Source: Diabrotica undecimpunctata (taxonomy: Eukaryota > Arthropoda > Insecta > Coleoptera > Chrysomelidae). From it: DNA of 64,000 nt. Of the stretch, positions 34,003-44,754 are shown in pieces; the stretch's first letter is position 1; each line of letters begins with the position of its first letter. The notes beneath the pieces are model-generated. The model was not told the origin of the DNA and searched no databases. It worked only from the letters and a program-made list of their open reading frames with translations. The position numbers were made by a program, and so were the translations under genes. The stretch is from NCBI RefSeq assembly GCF_040954645.1, contig NC_092806.1, positions 26,189,644 to 26,253,643 on the forward strand. Reading direction: 5' to 3'.

Positions 34003-35939
34003 TGTTACGTTCCAAATTTAAAGTAGAAAGTCCCACCTCTATTTTATCAAAATTTAAATAATTCAGGACGTGTAAGAGCGGTTGCCTATAATATATTATA
34101 AGCAAGGTGGCGAAAATAAAATTAGTAATTTTCAAATAGGGGTAATGTCTGGCAAATTGTGCTGAAGTTAAGGGAACACGTCCTCTTTTTGTGAAGAAAC
34201 TAATTTAGATCGTTCTTTCTAGAGTTATCTTGGAAGAATTGGGATCATAAAATTGAAATTTTTGAATCTCGGTACTATTCGGTGACCTCCGTGTGTCAAG
34301 TTGTCAAGTGTTCGGAAAGACGACGGAAAGAAAGTGATTCCAGGTTTGAAAGTGTTACTGAAAGGTTGGGCTAGATTAAAAACGGCATTTTGTTTTTTGC
34401 TTTTGCTGCTGTTCCATGTGGGATCTGGACTAGTCCGAACCGTGTGGATATTCAAGGGGATTTGCTGCCTTCGTGGAAGGGTTTTTTTTGGAATATCCAC
34501 AATTTCGCTAAAAAAAGCGGATCTACAGTACACGTGAATACCGGGAGTCGTATTTAGATCAAGAAATTAGCCTTAATCACGAGTCCAAATAGCCGGCTAC
34601 GCTTCGGTCCAATTTGGGATATTTCAAACCCCTAATCTGGCTAAGAAGGGTGAGTGTTAGAACATTTCGTTTTTAATTAATTAAAAAGTTGTAGTTATTT
34701 TTTTTATCCCATCTCTAAAAAGCTATTCACATTTTTATCAGTTTTCATACATTCAAGTTCGGAGACAAGTTTTTTTTTTGTATTGCTCCATTATCGCCAA
34801 AAGGCAGATAAACAAAGTGTTAAAATCAATATATTTATTTCCAAATAATTATTTTAGACACAGATGGTAATTAATGTTTTCTTGCTTCAGGGTTGGTTGG
34901 TTTGTTTGTTTTTTTCTGCTTCTTCTTCTTCGTATTTTTCCGTCTGGCTGTAATTTTTAACTTTTCAACATTGTCACACAAGTCTATGTACAGCGACAAG
35001 CGTATGGGATTTTGGATTGAAGACACGCTGAACTATAACTGGAATTCCACGCGGTGAAGTATATGAAAATTCGAGGTATGGATCGATAATTAATTTTCAA
35101 CGGAAGATTTAAGCGCCGTCTAATTTGGTTTGCGGAATACAATAGTTTTTTTAAAGATTATTTGCTGTTAGTTTTTATTTTCATATTTACAAATACTTTA
35201 CAGATTTTTTTTAAAGATAATTTGCGGCTTATTTTATTAATTCAATATTTACACATACCTATTTTAATTTTGTAAACTGCGTCTAAGGGGGGGTTATATA
35301 TTTGAGATTTATTTTTTTTATATTATTTTCTGCGCACGCACTTGAGCTCACGTGGTGTCCTATTTGCGTTAATTATTTTTTTTGGTTGGTATTGAACCGC
35401 ACACCCCTTAGCGTCCGGTACTTTTGATACGTCTTACCTTTCATTTTGTTCTGTTAAATAGAAATAACTTATGAATTTTTGTTAGGCAAGCAGAAGCCGC
35501 ATTTTTATATTATTTTTTTATTAAGCCTATGGTAAAGTTAAATAATATTGTAATATGTAATATGTATGTATTTATTTTCAACTATCTTGGGAATCTATTT
35601 ATTAAAATTGACTAAATTCTAATCTGACAATTTCATTTATTTTTTTATTTATTCAGGTTGTATACTGTTACTTAGTATTTTAGTAGTAAACCTATTGGTA
35701 AGTTGGTGGTTTATTGAATAGCAACGTAGGGAAGGCTGTGGGCCAATTTACCTGGCGCCCCTGATATAACTTCGGATTTTTTTTGTTTTGTGGACCGCAC
35801 GACCATCTCCACTGTTTTGTCTAGCCGCGAGCCATTCCCAGACTGTCACCGTATAGTACTTTTCTTTCCGGGTGTACGTCTGATTTATATTTGGTACATT
35901 CTGTAATTTTTTTATATAGATTCGGTTTTGTACGCCACA
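34003..35939 (+). repeat. 5' LTR
   Basis: 1,937 bp, TG...CA type. It should contain the promoter and polyadenylation signals, but I cannot point to a certain TATA box. A small ORF (34301-34537) appears identically in both LTRs and has no known domain, so I treat it as chance. Confidence 0.96.
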
Positions 35940-35944
35940 TATTT

Positions 35945-35962
35945 TGGCGCCCAACGTGGGGC
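35945..35962 (+). promoter_or_regulatory. Primer binding site, tRNA-Lys type
   Basis: TGGCGCCCAACGTGGGGC, 5 bases after the LTR, is the complement of the 3' end of tRNA-Lys (the tRNA-Lys1,2 type primer site used by several retroelements). It starts minus-strand DNA synthesis. Confidence 0.92.
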
Positions 35963-36602
35963 CCTTAATTAATTAACCGTTTTTTTGTCAACCCCTTGTG
36001 TAGATTCCTTTTAATTAGTTAACCTAACGTGTTTGGGCTTTAATTGACTAACTTTGATTTATTTACTTTACCACTGGTTTTGCACTTAGTAGTAGTCTTA
36101 GAACTTCGTGTTTAGTGGAAGTGTATGCCAAGAAGTGCTTACTAGTTTTTTTTTGTGTGACGTGAAGTTGGAAGAAGCCAAAAATGGAACTTAAAAGAAG
36201 ATACTTTGAAGTGGTGTTGTGGAACTTAGAAGAATTATGGATATATTAGGACTTTGAAATATTTCTATTTCAGTTGGAGTTCAAATTTATTTTTTTGAGA
36301 AGTTGGACTTCGAAATTCTACATTGTGGTTTAACTTACTTATGTTAGGGAATGTAAAATCTTTTTTTTTGAGATTATGTTGTGACTTGTAATTTGTTCTG
36401 AAACAATGAAATTTTGAAAATCTTTTGTGAAATTTTATAGATTGAATAAAGCGACTATTACTTTTATTTTGCTTTTGGTTTGCTCCCATTAATAAAGTAA
36501 ACTGTACCTGTGTGTTAATATTTTTACTTATATCTTGATTTTGTTTGAATATTTGCTCCTTTCGGTTGATACATTTTTTTTTAAATTTTGAACTTTGGCA
36601 AG

Positions 36603-37985
36603 ATGGTGCGAAAACTTGTACCCAACTACTTAAGGAAAGAGGAACTGGAATATGAACTCAAAATTCGTGGAGTGTCTACTGGCACTGTTGAGTCTATGAG
36701 GTCTAGTCTGTCTGATGCACTTAGTCGTGAGGCAGCAAATGAAAGCTTTAGATATCCTGAGCACCCATTCACCTTTTCACAGGATAAAACTGCAATCGAG
36801 ACTAAACTTGCGGAGCTGAATACGGCTGTTGGAAAGTTTGCCGGAACTCCTACTTGTGCTGAGTCCTTGAGATTGCGGACACAGATTAACCATGTCTTGG
36901 GGAGAATTGATCTTATGGTATTGCCAACAGGTGATGATGCAGACGCAGCCCAGGTTGTTAAGTCAGACTTTCTTGCTGAGATTTTGAAGTTGTCACAGGA
37001 TTTACATGATAAGCAGCATCCAATCGGATCTGGTTCGGTACCAGTAGCGCTCGATGTGATTTCGGTTTTAAATCAGTCTTTTCAGGCAGGGGTAGGACAA
37101 GTTCATGCTTCTTCTCCTGGAGCGATGTCACAAGCTGGTAATAATGTTTTTTCAGGGTCTGTCTCTAGTTTTTCTTCTGGGATGATACTTCCTCATAAAT
37201 GGGGAATAGAAAAGTTTTCAGGTTCTGCTAGGGGTATGTCTATTTCTGCATTTTTTGAGATGGTGAATGAATTGAGTCTCGCTCGTCATGTACCAGATAG
37301 TATACTTTTGGAATCAGGTATAGATTTATTTTCGGATAAAGCCTATCAGTTTTATAAAGATGTTCGTCTACGTGTAGGGAGTTGGGCTGAATTAGTTGAA
37401 GAGTTTCGTAGGGAGTACCTGTCAGCTCACCATGGGGAAGCGCTTTTTGAAGAGCTTCGGAGGAGAACTCAGCATTCGTCTGAGACTATTGGAGTTTACT
37501 TGGCAATAATGAATAGTTACTTTAATCGCTTGCGTTGTCATGTTCCAGAGGAAGTTAAATTGTCTATAGTTATTAGGAATTTGCATCCGTTCTATCAAGA
37601 TAGATTACGTGATCCTTTGCCAGCTACCTTGGAGGAACTTCGTGTTCTATGTCGCAGTATGGAGGAAAGACGTGATTGTATTAGGAACTATGTTGAACCG
37701 AATAGTAGGAAAATGAATACTTTGGAAAAGGACCTAGCTTATATCAGTGTGGATGCTGAAAGTTGTAGTAGTGTTGGTGAGGGTCCTGTTGCTTCATCCG
37801 AATCGGAGTCCGCTAGAGGAAAGTTTAGGACTTTAGTCTGTTATCGTTGTAATCAGTCAGGCCATAAGGCAGTAGGGTGTTTAATGAAGAAGGAGGCTGT
37901 TCACTGTTTTAAGTGTAAGAAAGAAGGGTTTACAGTCAGAACTTGTCCTTCGTGTAATTCGGGAAACGGAAGGAAGCGCACCTAA
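36603..37985 (+). CDS. gag: Gag, Ty3/Gypsy
   Basis: 460 residues from the ATG at 36603 (the reading frame is open a little further upstream but has no earlier ATG). The N-terminus VPNYLRKEELEYELKIRGVS looks SAP-like. The middle has the capsid-like region FSGSARGMSISAFFEMVNEL through LFEELRRRTQHSSETIGVYL. The C-terminus has two zinc knuckles: CYRCNQSGHKAVGC (37839-37880, canonical CCHC) and CFKCKKEGFTVRTC (37905-37946), in which the zinc-binding His is Phe. Gag forms the particle and binds RNA. The stop at 37983-37985 overlaps the pol frame. Confidence 0.93.
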   Translation: MVRKLVPNYLRKEELEYELKIRGVSTGTVESMRSSLSDALSREAANESFRYPEHPFTFSQDKTAIETKLAELNTAVGKFAGTPTCAESLRLRTQINHVLGRIDLMVLPTGDDADAAQVVKSDFLAEILKLSQDLHDKQHPIGSGSVPVALDVISVLNQSFQAGVGQVHASSPGAMSQAGNNVFSGSVSSFSSGMILPHKWGIEKFSGSARGMSISAFFEMVNELSLARHVPDSILLESGIDLFSDKAYQFYKDVRLRVGSWAELVEEFRREYLSAHHGEALFEELRRRTQHSSETIGVYLAIMNSYFNRLRCHVPEEVKLSIVIRNLHPFYQDRLRDPLPATLEELRVLCRSMEERRDCIRNYVEPNSRKMNTLEKDLAYISVDAESCSSVGEGPVASSESESARGKFRTLVCYRCNQSGHKAVGCLMKKEAVHCFKCKKEGFTVRTCPSCNSGNGRKRT

Positions 37986-40900
37986 CTGGTCGAAGAGGTG
38001 TTGCCGACGTTGACTCGACCAACCTACGTCCTATTTTAGACTTTATTTTACATCATTCCGAAGGAGATGAACGTCCATATTTGAAAGTTAAAGTCTTAGG
38101 AAAGGAAATTTTGGGATTATTGGATTCTGGTGCTTCAAAGACCATTGTAGGAAGAACTGGTTGGAAATTTTTACAAAACTTGGGTTTAGAGTTGGATACT
38201 TCGAAGAAGACCGTTTGTAGAGTGGCGAATGGTCAGATGTGTGAATCGTTGGGGGAATGTTTAGTACCTTTCATGGTTAGGGATCGCTTGCGTGTCTTGC
38301 CAGTATTAGTTATTTTGGACGTACCGCACATTCTGATTTTAGGATCTGATTTTTGGCGTGTTATGGGTATCGTTCCAGATTTGAGGCATAACGAATGGTA
38401 TTTTTCGGACGCTCCAGCAATGGTAGGTTCAGTGGATCATCTCCGAGGTCAAACTATTTTGACCGATGCAGAGAAGTCGCAATTGGAGGAAGTTATTAAT
38501 AGAAGTCGTGAACTAATGGGCACTTCTCTTGGTTGTACTGATGTCACTGAGCATGTGATTGTTTGTAAATCTGCACCCATAAAACAACGTTACTATCCTG
38601 TATCCCCAGTAATCCAAAGCCATATTGATAAAGAGCTAGAAGATATGTTGGCGAAAGGAGTAGTGGAGCGATCGAATAGTGCTTGGTCGTCCCCGATTCT
38701 CTTGGTGAAGAAAAAGGTTCCAGAAGGTGAAGAACCAAAATGGAGGTTCTGCGTAGACTATCGAAAGCTTAATGCCGTAACAGAGAGGGATGGCTACCCA
38801 TTACCGTACATCTCTAATATTTTAAATAAATTAAAGAACGCGCATTATCTTTCCACCATAGACATTAAGTCGGCGTATTGGCAGGTACCTGTTGCTAAGG
38901 CTTCCAGGCCTTATACTGCTTTTACGGTTCCTGGTCGAGGTCTTTTTCAGTTTTGCAGAATGCCTTTTGGATTACATAATGCCCCGGCTACATGGCAGAG
39001 GTTGATAGATCGTGTCCTCGGTCCGGAGTTGGAACCCTATGTTTTTACTTACTTGGATGACGTGGTCATCGTGACAAAGTCTATTGAAGAACATGTAAGG
39101 ATCTTAGAGGAAGTCTTTAGACGCTTGAGAGAAGCTAAGTTAACCGTTAGCTGGGATAAATGTCAATTTTGTAGACCGGAACTAAAGTATTTGGGTCATG
39201 TGGTTGATAGGAATGGACTACATGTTGATGGTGATAAGGTCAAGGCTATGCTACGTATCCCAACACCCACATCCGTCAAGGAAGTTCGTAGCATCATAGG
39301 CACATTTTCCTGGTATCGAAGATTTATTCCTTCCTTTGCGACACTACTAGCTCCAATTACAGCGATATTGAAGAAAGGAAGAAAATTCAATTGGACCCCG
39401 AGTTGTGAAGAATCTTTTCAGAAAATAAAAGAATGTCTAGTTTCTGCTCCGATACTTAATTGTCCTGACTACAATTTGCCTTTTGTTGTCCAATGTGATG
39501 CCTCAGGATATGGAGTGGGCGCCGTGTTATTGCAGCCAGGCCCGGATGGTGACGAAGTAATTAGTTTCCTGAGCAGATCACTAACGCGTCAAGAAAGGAA
39601 TTTTTCCACGACGGAACGGGAATGTTTAGCTGTGTTATGGGCAGTCGAAAAACTGCGTCCTTATTTGGAGGGTGTTCCGTTTACGGTCGTGACTGATCAC
39701 GCATCCCTCGTATGGCTTCAAAATTTGAAGGATCCTACTGGAAGATTAGCTCGATGGGCGGTAAGATTGCAACAATATGACTTTAAGATTGTGCATCGGA
39801 AAGGAAAAGAACATGTTGTCCCCGATTTGTTATCTCGGTCAGTTCCCGTGCTTGATATGGTTGAAGAGGTTGTACCGCTTCCTAGTGGTGATAGTTGGTA
39901 TGATAAACTTTGTAGAAAAATCGAGTCTAATCCCTTGAAGTATCCTCAGTGGAGAATGTCTGGTGGCAAACTTTATAAATACATCCGTCCCAGTTATGGA
40001 TTTTTGGTCGAGGAAGCGGACAATTGGAAGGAAGTCGTTCCTAAGGGTCAACGATTGGAAGTGCTGAAGTTGTGTCATGATAGTCCTTTAGCAGGTCATA
40101 TGGGGATCCTGAAAACTTATAAGCGTATTAACGAGAAGTATTTTTGGCCGAAACTGCGGAGTGATGTGTCTCGTTACGTTGGACGTTGCTCACTGTGTGC
40201 CATGCATAAGGTGGAACAAGGTAAGCCCAAAGGCTTTATGACTCCTCAACCTAAAGCTACTCAACCATGGGAGATAGTAGCAACCGATCTTATGGGACCT
40301 TTCCCAAGATCAACTCAAGGCTATAAGTTTATCTTAGTGGTAATGGATGTGTTTAGTAAATTTTCTTTGGTATTTCCGTTGCGATCCTCAAAAGCCGTGC
40401 ATGTCGTTAAGAAAATAGAAGAAGAAGTTTTCCTCGTATTTGGAGTTCCACGTCTGTTACTATGTGATAATGGTGTCCAGTATACTTCGGGTATTTTCAA
40501 GAAAATGATGGAAACCTATGGTGTCTCAGTTCGTTATAATGCGTTGTATCATCCACAGTGCAATCCATCTGAACGCTATAACCGAACCCTTAAAACAATG
40601 ATGGCAACTTATATAGCTGACAACCATAAGAAGTGGGATGAAAATTTGGCCAAACTAGCATGTGCTACGCGCACTGCATACCACGAGTCGACTGGTCAAG
40701 ATCCCTACTTCATAAATTTCGGTCGGAAGATGGTAGTGGATGGACGAGATTTTTCCCGAAAGGACAAACTCGGAGACCCGGAGGACGAAGTAGCTAAAAT
40801 GGGATATAATCGATCGCGTGGACTCCAGGAATTATTTGTTGATGTTAGAAAACGTTTAGATAAAGCTTCGGCTAAGTGTGAGAAGACCTATAATCTACGG

Positions 40901-41140
40901 AGACGTCCAGAGGAATTTCAGCCCCATCAGTCAGTATGGCGGAGAAATTTTGTGTTGTCAGATGCCGCTAAATATTTCACGAAAAAGTTAGCTCCTAGAT
41001 GGATAGGACCCTACTTCGTGAAGAAGAAAGTTTCCCCCTGGACATATAGTTTAGAGGATGAAAATGGCAAGGATCAAGGTATTTGGAATATTAAGGATTT
41101 AAGGATTAGTAACCCGACTGGTGATCCCGATAGGATTTAG
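37958..41140 (+). CDS. pol: Pol: protease, RT, RNase H, integrase
   Basis: Translated by -1 shift from gag; no ATG is needed, and the first codon in frame after the upstream stop is at 37958. Counting residues from the codon at 38081: retropepsin DSGA at 15-18; RT with VDYRKLNAVTERDGYPLP, LSTIDIKSAYWQ and catalytic YLDD at 324-327; RNase H with VVQCDASGYGVGAVL and VVTDHASL; integrase zinc finger (H..H..CSLC, about 665-705) and catalytic D736, D796 and E831 (the last two 35 apart, the retroviral DD35E spacing); then the C-terminal RWIGPYFVKKK block of GPY/F type. No chromodomain. Every catalytic residue I can check is present. Confidence 0.96.
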   Translation, partial: FGKRKEAHLTGRRGVADVDSTNLRPILDFILHHSEGDERPYLKVKVLGKEILGLLDSGASKTIVGRTGWKFLQNLGLELDTSKKTVCRVANGQMCESLGECLVPFMVRDRLRVLPVLVILDVPHILILGSDFWRVMGIVPDLRHNEWYFSDAPAMVGSVDHLRGQTILTDAEKSQLEEVINRSRELMGTSLGCTDVTEHVIVCKSAPIKQRYYPVSPVIQSHIDKELEDMLAKGVVERSNSAWSSPILLVKKKVPEGEEPKWRFCVDYRKLNAVTERDGYPLPYISNILNKLKNAHYLSTIDIKSAYWQVPVAKASRPYTAFTVPGRGLFQFCRMPFGLHNAPATWQRLIDRVLGPELEPYVFTYLDDVVIVTKSIEEHVRILEEVFRRLREAKLTVSWDKCQFCRPELKYLGHVVDRNGLHVDGDKVKAMLRIPTPTSVKEVRSIIGTFSWYRRFIPSFATLLAPITAILKKGRKFNWTPSCEESFQKIKECLVSAPILNCPDYNLPFVVQCDASGYGVGAVLLQPGPDGDEVISFLSRSLTRQERNFSTTERECLAVLWAVEKLRPYLEGVPFTVVTDHASLVWLQNLKDPTGRLARWAVRLQQYDFKIVHRKGKEHVVPDLLSRSVPVLDMVEEVVPLPSGDSWYDKLCRKIESNPLKYPQWRMSGGKLYKYIRPSYGFLVEEADNWKEVVPKGQRLEVLKLCHDSPLAGHMGILKTYKRINEKYFWPKLRSDVSRYVGRCSLCAMHKVEQGKPKGFMTPQPKATQPWEIVATDLMGPFPRSTQGYKFILVVMDVFSKFSLVFPLRSSKAVHVVKKIEEEVFLVFGVPRLLLCDNGVQYTSGIFKKMMETYGVSVRYNALYHPQCNPSERYNRTLKTMMATYIADNHKKWDENLAKLACATRTAYHESTGQDPYFINFGRKMVVDGRDFSRKDKLGDPEDEVAKMGYNRSRGLQELFVDVRKRLDKASAKCEKTYNLRRRPEEFQPHQSVWRRNFVLSDAAKYFTKKLAPRWIGPYFVKKKVSPWTYSLEDENGKDQGIWNIKDLRISNPTGDPDRI
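37961..37967 (+). promoter_or_regulatory. -1 ribosomal frameshift site G GGA AAC
   Basis: In the gag frame the bases read as G GGA AAC, fitting the X XXY YYZ slippery rule. The pol frame is -1 to gag and open from 37958, so the overlap is 37958-37985 and the heptamer lies within it. Downstream, TGGTCGA (37987-37993) can pair with TCGACCA (38015-38021); the spacer is longer than usual (19 nt), so the exact stimulator is uncertain. Confidence 0.75.
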
Positions 41141-42065
41141 GTCGGAGTAGAACGGACTAGCAAAAGTTTTGTCTAGTCTAAGTAAATTTAGTTAGTCTTT
41201 TGAAATTGGTTGTATTTATTTTTTTTGTTGTGTCCGTGAAGGATGACTGAGTGTTGGCTATGATCTGTTCTTAGGATGTATTTGGATGGTCAACCGATTC
41301 GTTTTTTTTTGTGTTAGGTAGCCAATACGAAGTCGTAGGGTTGCGGTAGCCTTAATTTCTTTTGATTTATGGAATTGAATGTCACTTAGGTTTGGTCAGA
41401 AATATGTTGTCTTCGATGATATGGCGTTGGGATTTGTTTTGATGTTAGTAAGCCATTCTATTTAATTGGGATTTTTTCGAAGCCACATAATTATGTTTTG
41501 GTGAATCTTGTTGGATAATAGCTTAGTTTTGGATGATTCACTAAATTTCGTTGTATACGGATTTAAATTCTGAAAGACCTATCTCATTTTTATTTTAATG
41601 AACAATTGGAATTACACTACTGTTTCGGTAGATGTTCCTCGCAGTATCAGTAAGAGTGGAATGGTGGAGAGTTTCTTATGGACTCATGTTATGCGAGGTA
41701 TAGTGAAGTACTAGCGATGCCCCAGAGCTGGGAGGTCGCGAATAAGGGCAACATCCAGTAACCGACCTAATCAGTGTTGTCAGATTGACGTTGGAATTTG
41801 AAACTATTCTACTTAATCTCATATGATGAGAGATGACTGTTGTGTGGAAGTGGAGTAAGTGTTGTAAGTAAGTTGTTGCTTTGTGCGTGTGGTTTGAGAT
41901 TGGTATGTCTTTCGTTGTCCAAGTACTTGCGCATGGTGAAGACGGTGTGGATGATGATTGTGTTGTGGACTTCGCTCGGAGTTTAGGTAGTGTGTCGCTA
42001 GCGCGAGGGAAAATTTTCTTCGTCTAGTTTTTCCTCGTAAATTTTCCTCTGGGAAAGGGAGGTGT
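41141..42065 (+). other. Gypsy 3' non-coding region and polypurine tract
   Basis: 925 bp without a significant ORF; no envelope gene. It ends with the purine tract GGGAAAGGGAGG (42051-42062) three bases before the 3' LTR, the usual primer for plus-strand synthesis. Confidence 0.85.
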
Positions 42066-44002
42066 TGTTACGTTCCAAATTTAAAGTAGAAAGTCCCACC
42101 TCTATTTTATCAAAATTTAAATAATTCAGGACGTGTAAGAGCGGTTGCCTATAATATATTATAAGCAAGGTGGCGAAAATAAAATTAGTAATTTTCAAAT
42201 AGGGGTAATGTCTGGCAAATTGTGCTGAAGTTAAGGGAACACGTCCTCTTTTTGTGAAGAAACTAATTTAGATCGTTCTTTCTAGAGTTATCTTGGAAGA
42301 ATTGGGATCATAAAATTGAAATTTTTGAATCTCGGTACTATTCGGTGACCTCCGTGTGTCAAGTTGTCAAGTGTTCGGAAAGACGACGGAAAGAAAGTGA
42401 TTCCAGGTTTGAAAGTGTTACTGAAAGGTTGGGCTAGATTAAAAACGGCATTTTGTTTTTTGCTTTTGCTGCTGTTCCATGTGGGATCTGGACTAGTCCG
42501 AACCGTGTGGATATTCAAGGGGATTTGCTGCCTTCGTGGAAGGGTTTTTTTTGGAATATCCACAATTTCGCTAAAAAAAGCGGATCTACAGTACACGTGA
42601 ATACCGGGAGTCGTATTTAGATCAAGAAATTAGCCTTAATCACGAGTCCAAATAGCCGGCTACGCTTCGGTCCAATTTGGGATATTTCAAACCCCTAATC
42701 TGGCTAAGAAGGGTGAGTGTTAGAACATTTCGTTTTTAATTAATTAAAAAGTTGTAGTTATTTTTTTTATCCCATCTCTAAAAAGCTATTCACATTTTTA
42801 TCAGTTTTCATACATTCAAGTTCGGAGACAAGTTTTTTTTTTGTATTGCTCCATTATCGCCAAAAGGCAGATAAACAAAGTGTTAAAATCAATATATTTA
42901 TTTCCAAATAATTATTTTAGACACAGATGGTAATTAATGTTTTCTTGCTTCAGGGTTGGTTGGTTTGTTTGTTTTTTTCTGCTTCTTCTTCTTCGTATTT
43001 TTCCGTCTGGCTGTAATTTTTAACTTTTCAACATTGTCACACAAGTCTATGTACAGCGACAAGCGTATGGGATTTTGGATTGAAGACACGCTGAACTATA
43101 ACTGGAATTCCACGCGGTGAAGTATATGAAAATTCGAGGTATGGATCGATAATTAATTTTCAACGGAAGATTTAAGCGCCGTCTAATTTGGTTTGCGGAA
43201 TACAATAGTTTTTTTAAAGATTATTTGCTGTTAGTTTTTATTTTCATATTTACAAATACTTTACAGATTTTTTTTAAAGATAATTTGCGGTTTATTTTAT
43301 TAATTCAATATTTACACATACCTATTTTAATTTTGTAAACTGCGTCTAAGGGGGGGTTATATATTTGAGATTTATTTTTTTTATATTATTTTCTGCGCAC
43401 GCACTTGAGCTCACGTGGTGTCCTATTTGCGTTAATTATTTTTTTTGGTTGGTATTGAACCGCACACCCCTTAGCGTCCGGTACTTTTGATACGTCTTAC
43501 CTTTCATTTTGTTCTGTTAAATAGAAATAACTTATGAATTTTTGTTAGGCAAGCAGAAGCCGCATTTTTATATTATTTTTTTATTAAGCCTATGGTAAAG
43601 TTAAATAATATTGTAATATGTAATATGTATGTATTTATTTTCAACTATCTTGGGAATCTATTTATTAAAATTGACTAAATTCTAATCTGACAATTTCATT
43701 TATTTTTTTATTTATTCAGGTTGTATACTGTTACTTAGTATTTTAGTAGTAAACCTATTGGTAAGTTGGTGGTTTATTGAATAGCAACGTAGGGAAGGCT
43801 GTGGGCCAATTTACCTGGCGCCCCTGATATAACTTCGGATTTTTTTTGTTTTGTGGACCGCACGACCATCTCCACTGTTTTGTCTAGCCGCGAGCCATTC
43901 CCAGACTGTCACCGTATAGTACTTTTCTTTCCGGGTGTACGTCTGATTTATATTTGGTACATTCTGTAATTTTTTTATATAGATTCGGTTTTGTACGCCA
44001 CA
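42066..44002 (+). repeat. 3' LTR
   Basis: Same length as the 5' LTR and collinear throughout. The one difference I saw is T at 43291 against C at 35228. It ends CGCCACA, followed by the ATAA target duplication. Confidence 0.97.
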
Positions 44003-44006
44003 ATAA

Positions 44007-44730
44007 GACAGTAGCATTATCCTATAAAGGAGCTTTTTAACATTTGCTTCTTAATAAAATTTCTTGGTATTTTTATAGACGGCAACCTAAAATGGTCCCT
44101 TCATATCGATTTGTTAAGTAAGAAACTAGATAAGAAACTGCTATGCAATACGATCTGTTTCGAAGGAAATCAATTAAGCATCCTCCAAAATAACGTTATT
44201 TTTCTTTGTTCGTATCTCATCTTCGATATGGCTATTGTTTTTGGGGTTCTAGTATAACTATCCAATCTGATATTATTTTTAAATTACAAAAAAGAGCAAT
44301 ACGGTATCTTTTTAACCTCAGTAAAATAACACATTGCAGAAGCTACTTTAAAAATCAAGGTATTTTAACTCTTCCCTCTATATATATATTCTAGAAATTG
44401 TTCACTTAATTCGTAAACACCTAAATGTTTTTTCAGCAAGACCTACTCATGACTACTCCACCAGAAATTCAAGCTTTGATGTGTATTTGCCGATCCCGTC
44501 TACTAAGTAAAGAAATCTATATTATATAGAGCAAAAAAAATATACAACCATCTCCCTTTGCAACTTAAATCTACAACTTCCTTCCTTAAGTTTCGTAAAT
44601 TGACAAAAGCCTATCTATCTGAAAGACCATATTATTCAGTGAAAGAATTTCTTTACGAATAACTAAGAATAAAATTGTACAACTTTCAGTGACAATAAAG
44701 CATATTTCTATTCTATTCTATTCTATTAAA
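44007..44730 (+). pseudogene. CR1-like LINE C-terminus and 3' tail, after the Gypsy
   Basis: Continues the LINE cut at 34002: NKTVALSYKGA, then KFLGIFIDGNLKWSLHIDLL-type thumb with shifts, VSHLRYGYCFWGSS and LQKRAIRYLFNLSKITHCRS at 44206-44394. The C-terminal block RPTHDYSTRNSSFDVYLP lies near 44440-44500. The tail is (TTCTA)n at 44707-44728, like the short-repeat 3' ends of CR1-type LINEs. Confidence 0.85.
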
Positions 44731-44754
44731 ATTGCAGACTTACTTCATTAAAAT

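Larger units (their letters stand above)
34003..44002 (+). mobile_element. Complete, young Ty3/Gypsy LTR retrotransposon (10,000 bp)
   Basis: LTRs at 34003-35939 and 42066-44002 are both 1,937 bp, begin TGTTACG and end CGCCACA, with no indel between them (constant offset 8,063). I found a single substitution (C at 35228, T at 43291). Order: LTR, tRNA-Lys primer site, gag, -1 shift, pol (protease, RT, RNase H, integrase), 0.9-kb non-coding tail, purine tract, LTR. There is no envelope ORF. Gag and pol are both unbroken. It is inserted in the RT region of a CR1-like LINE. Confidence 0.97.

Noticed and set aside
34301..34537. 78-codon ORF present identically in both LTRs (also 42364-42600)
   Set aside because: Identity only reflects LTR duplication. 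No domain, and LTRs normally do not code.
41141..42065. Possible envelope gene in the Gypsy element
   Set aside because: No ORF of useful length; the region is non-coding, so this is not an errantivirus-like copy.
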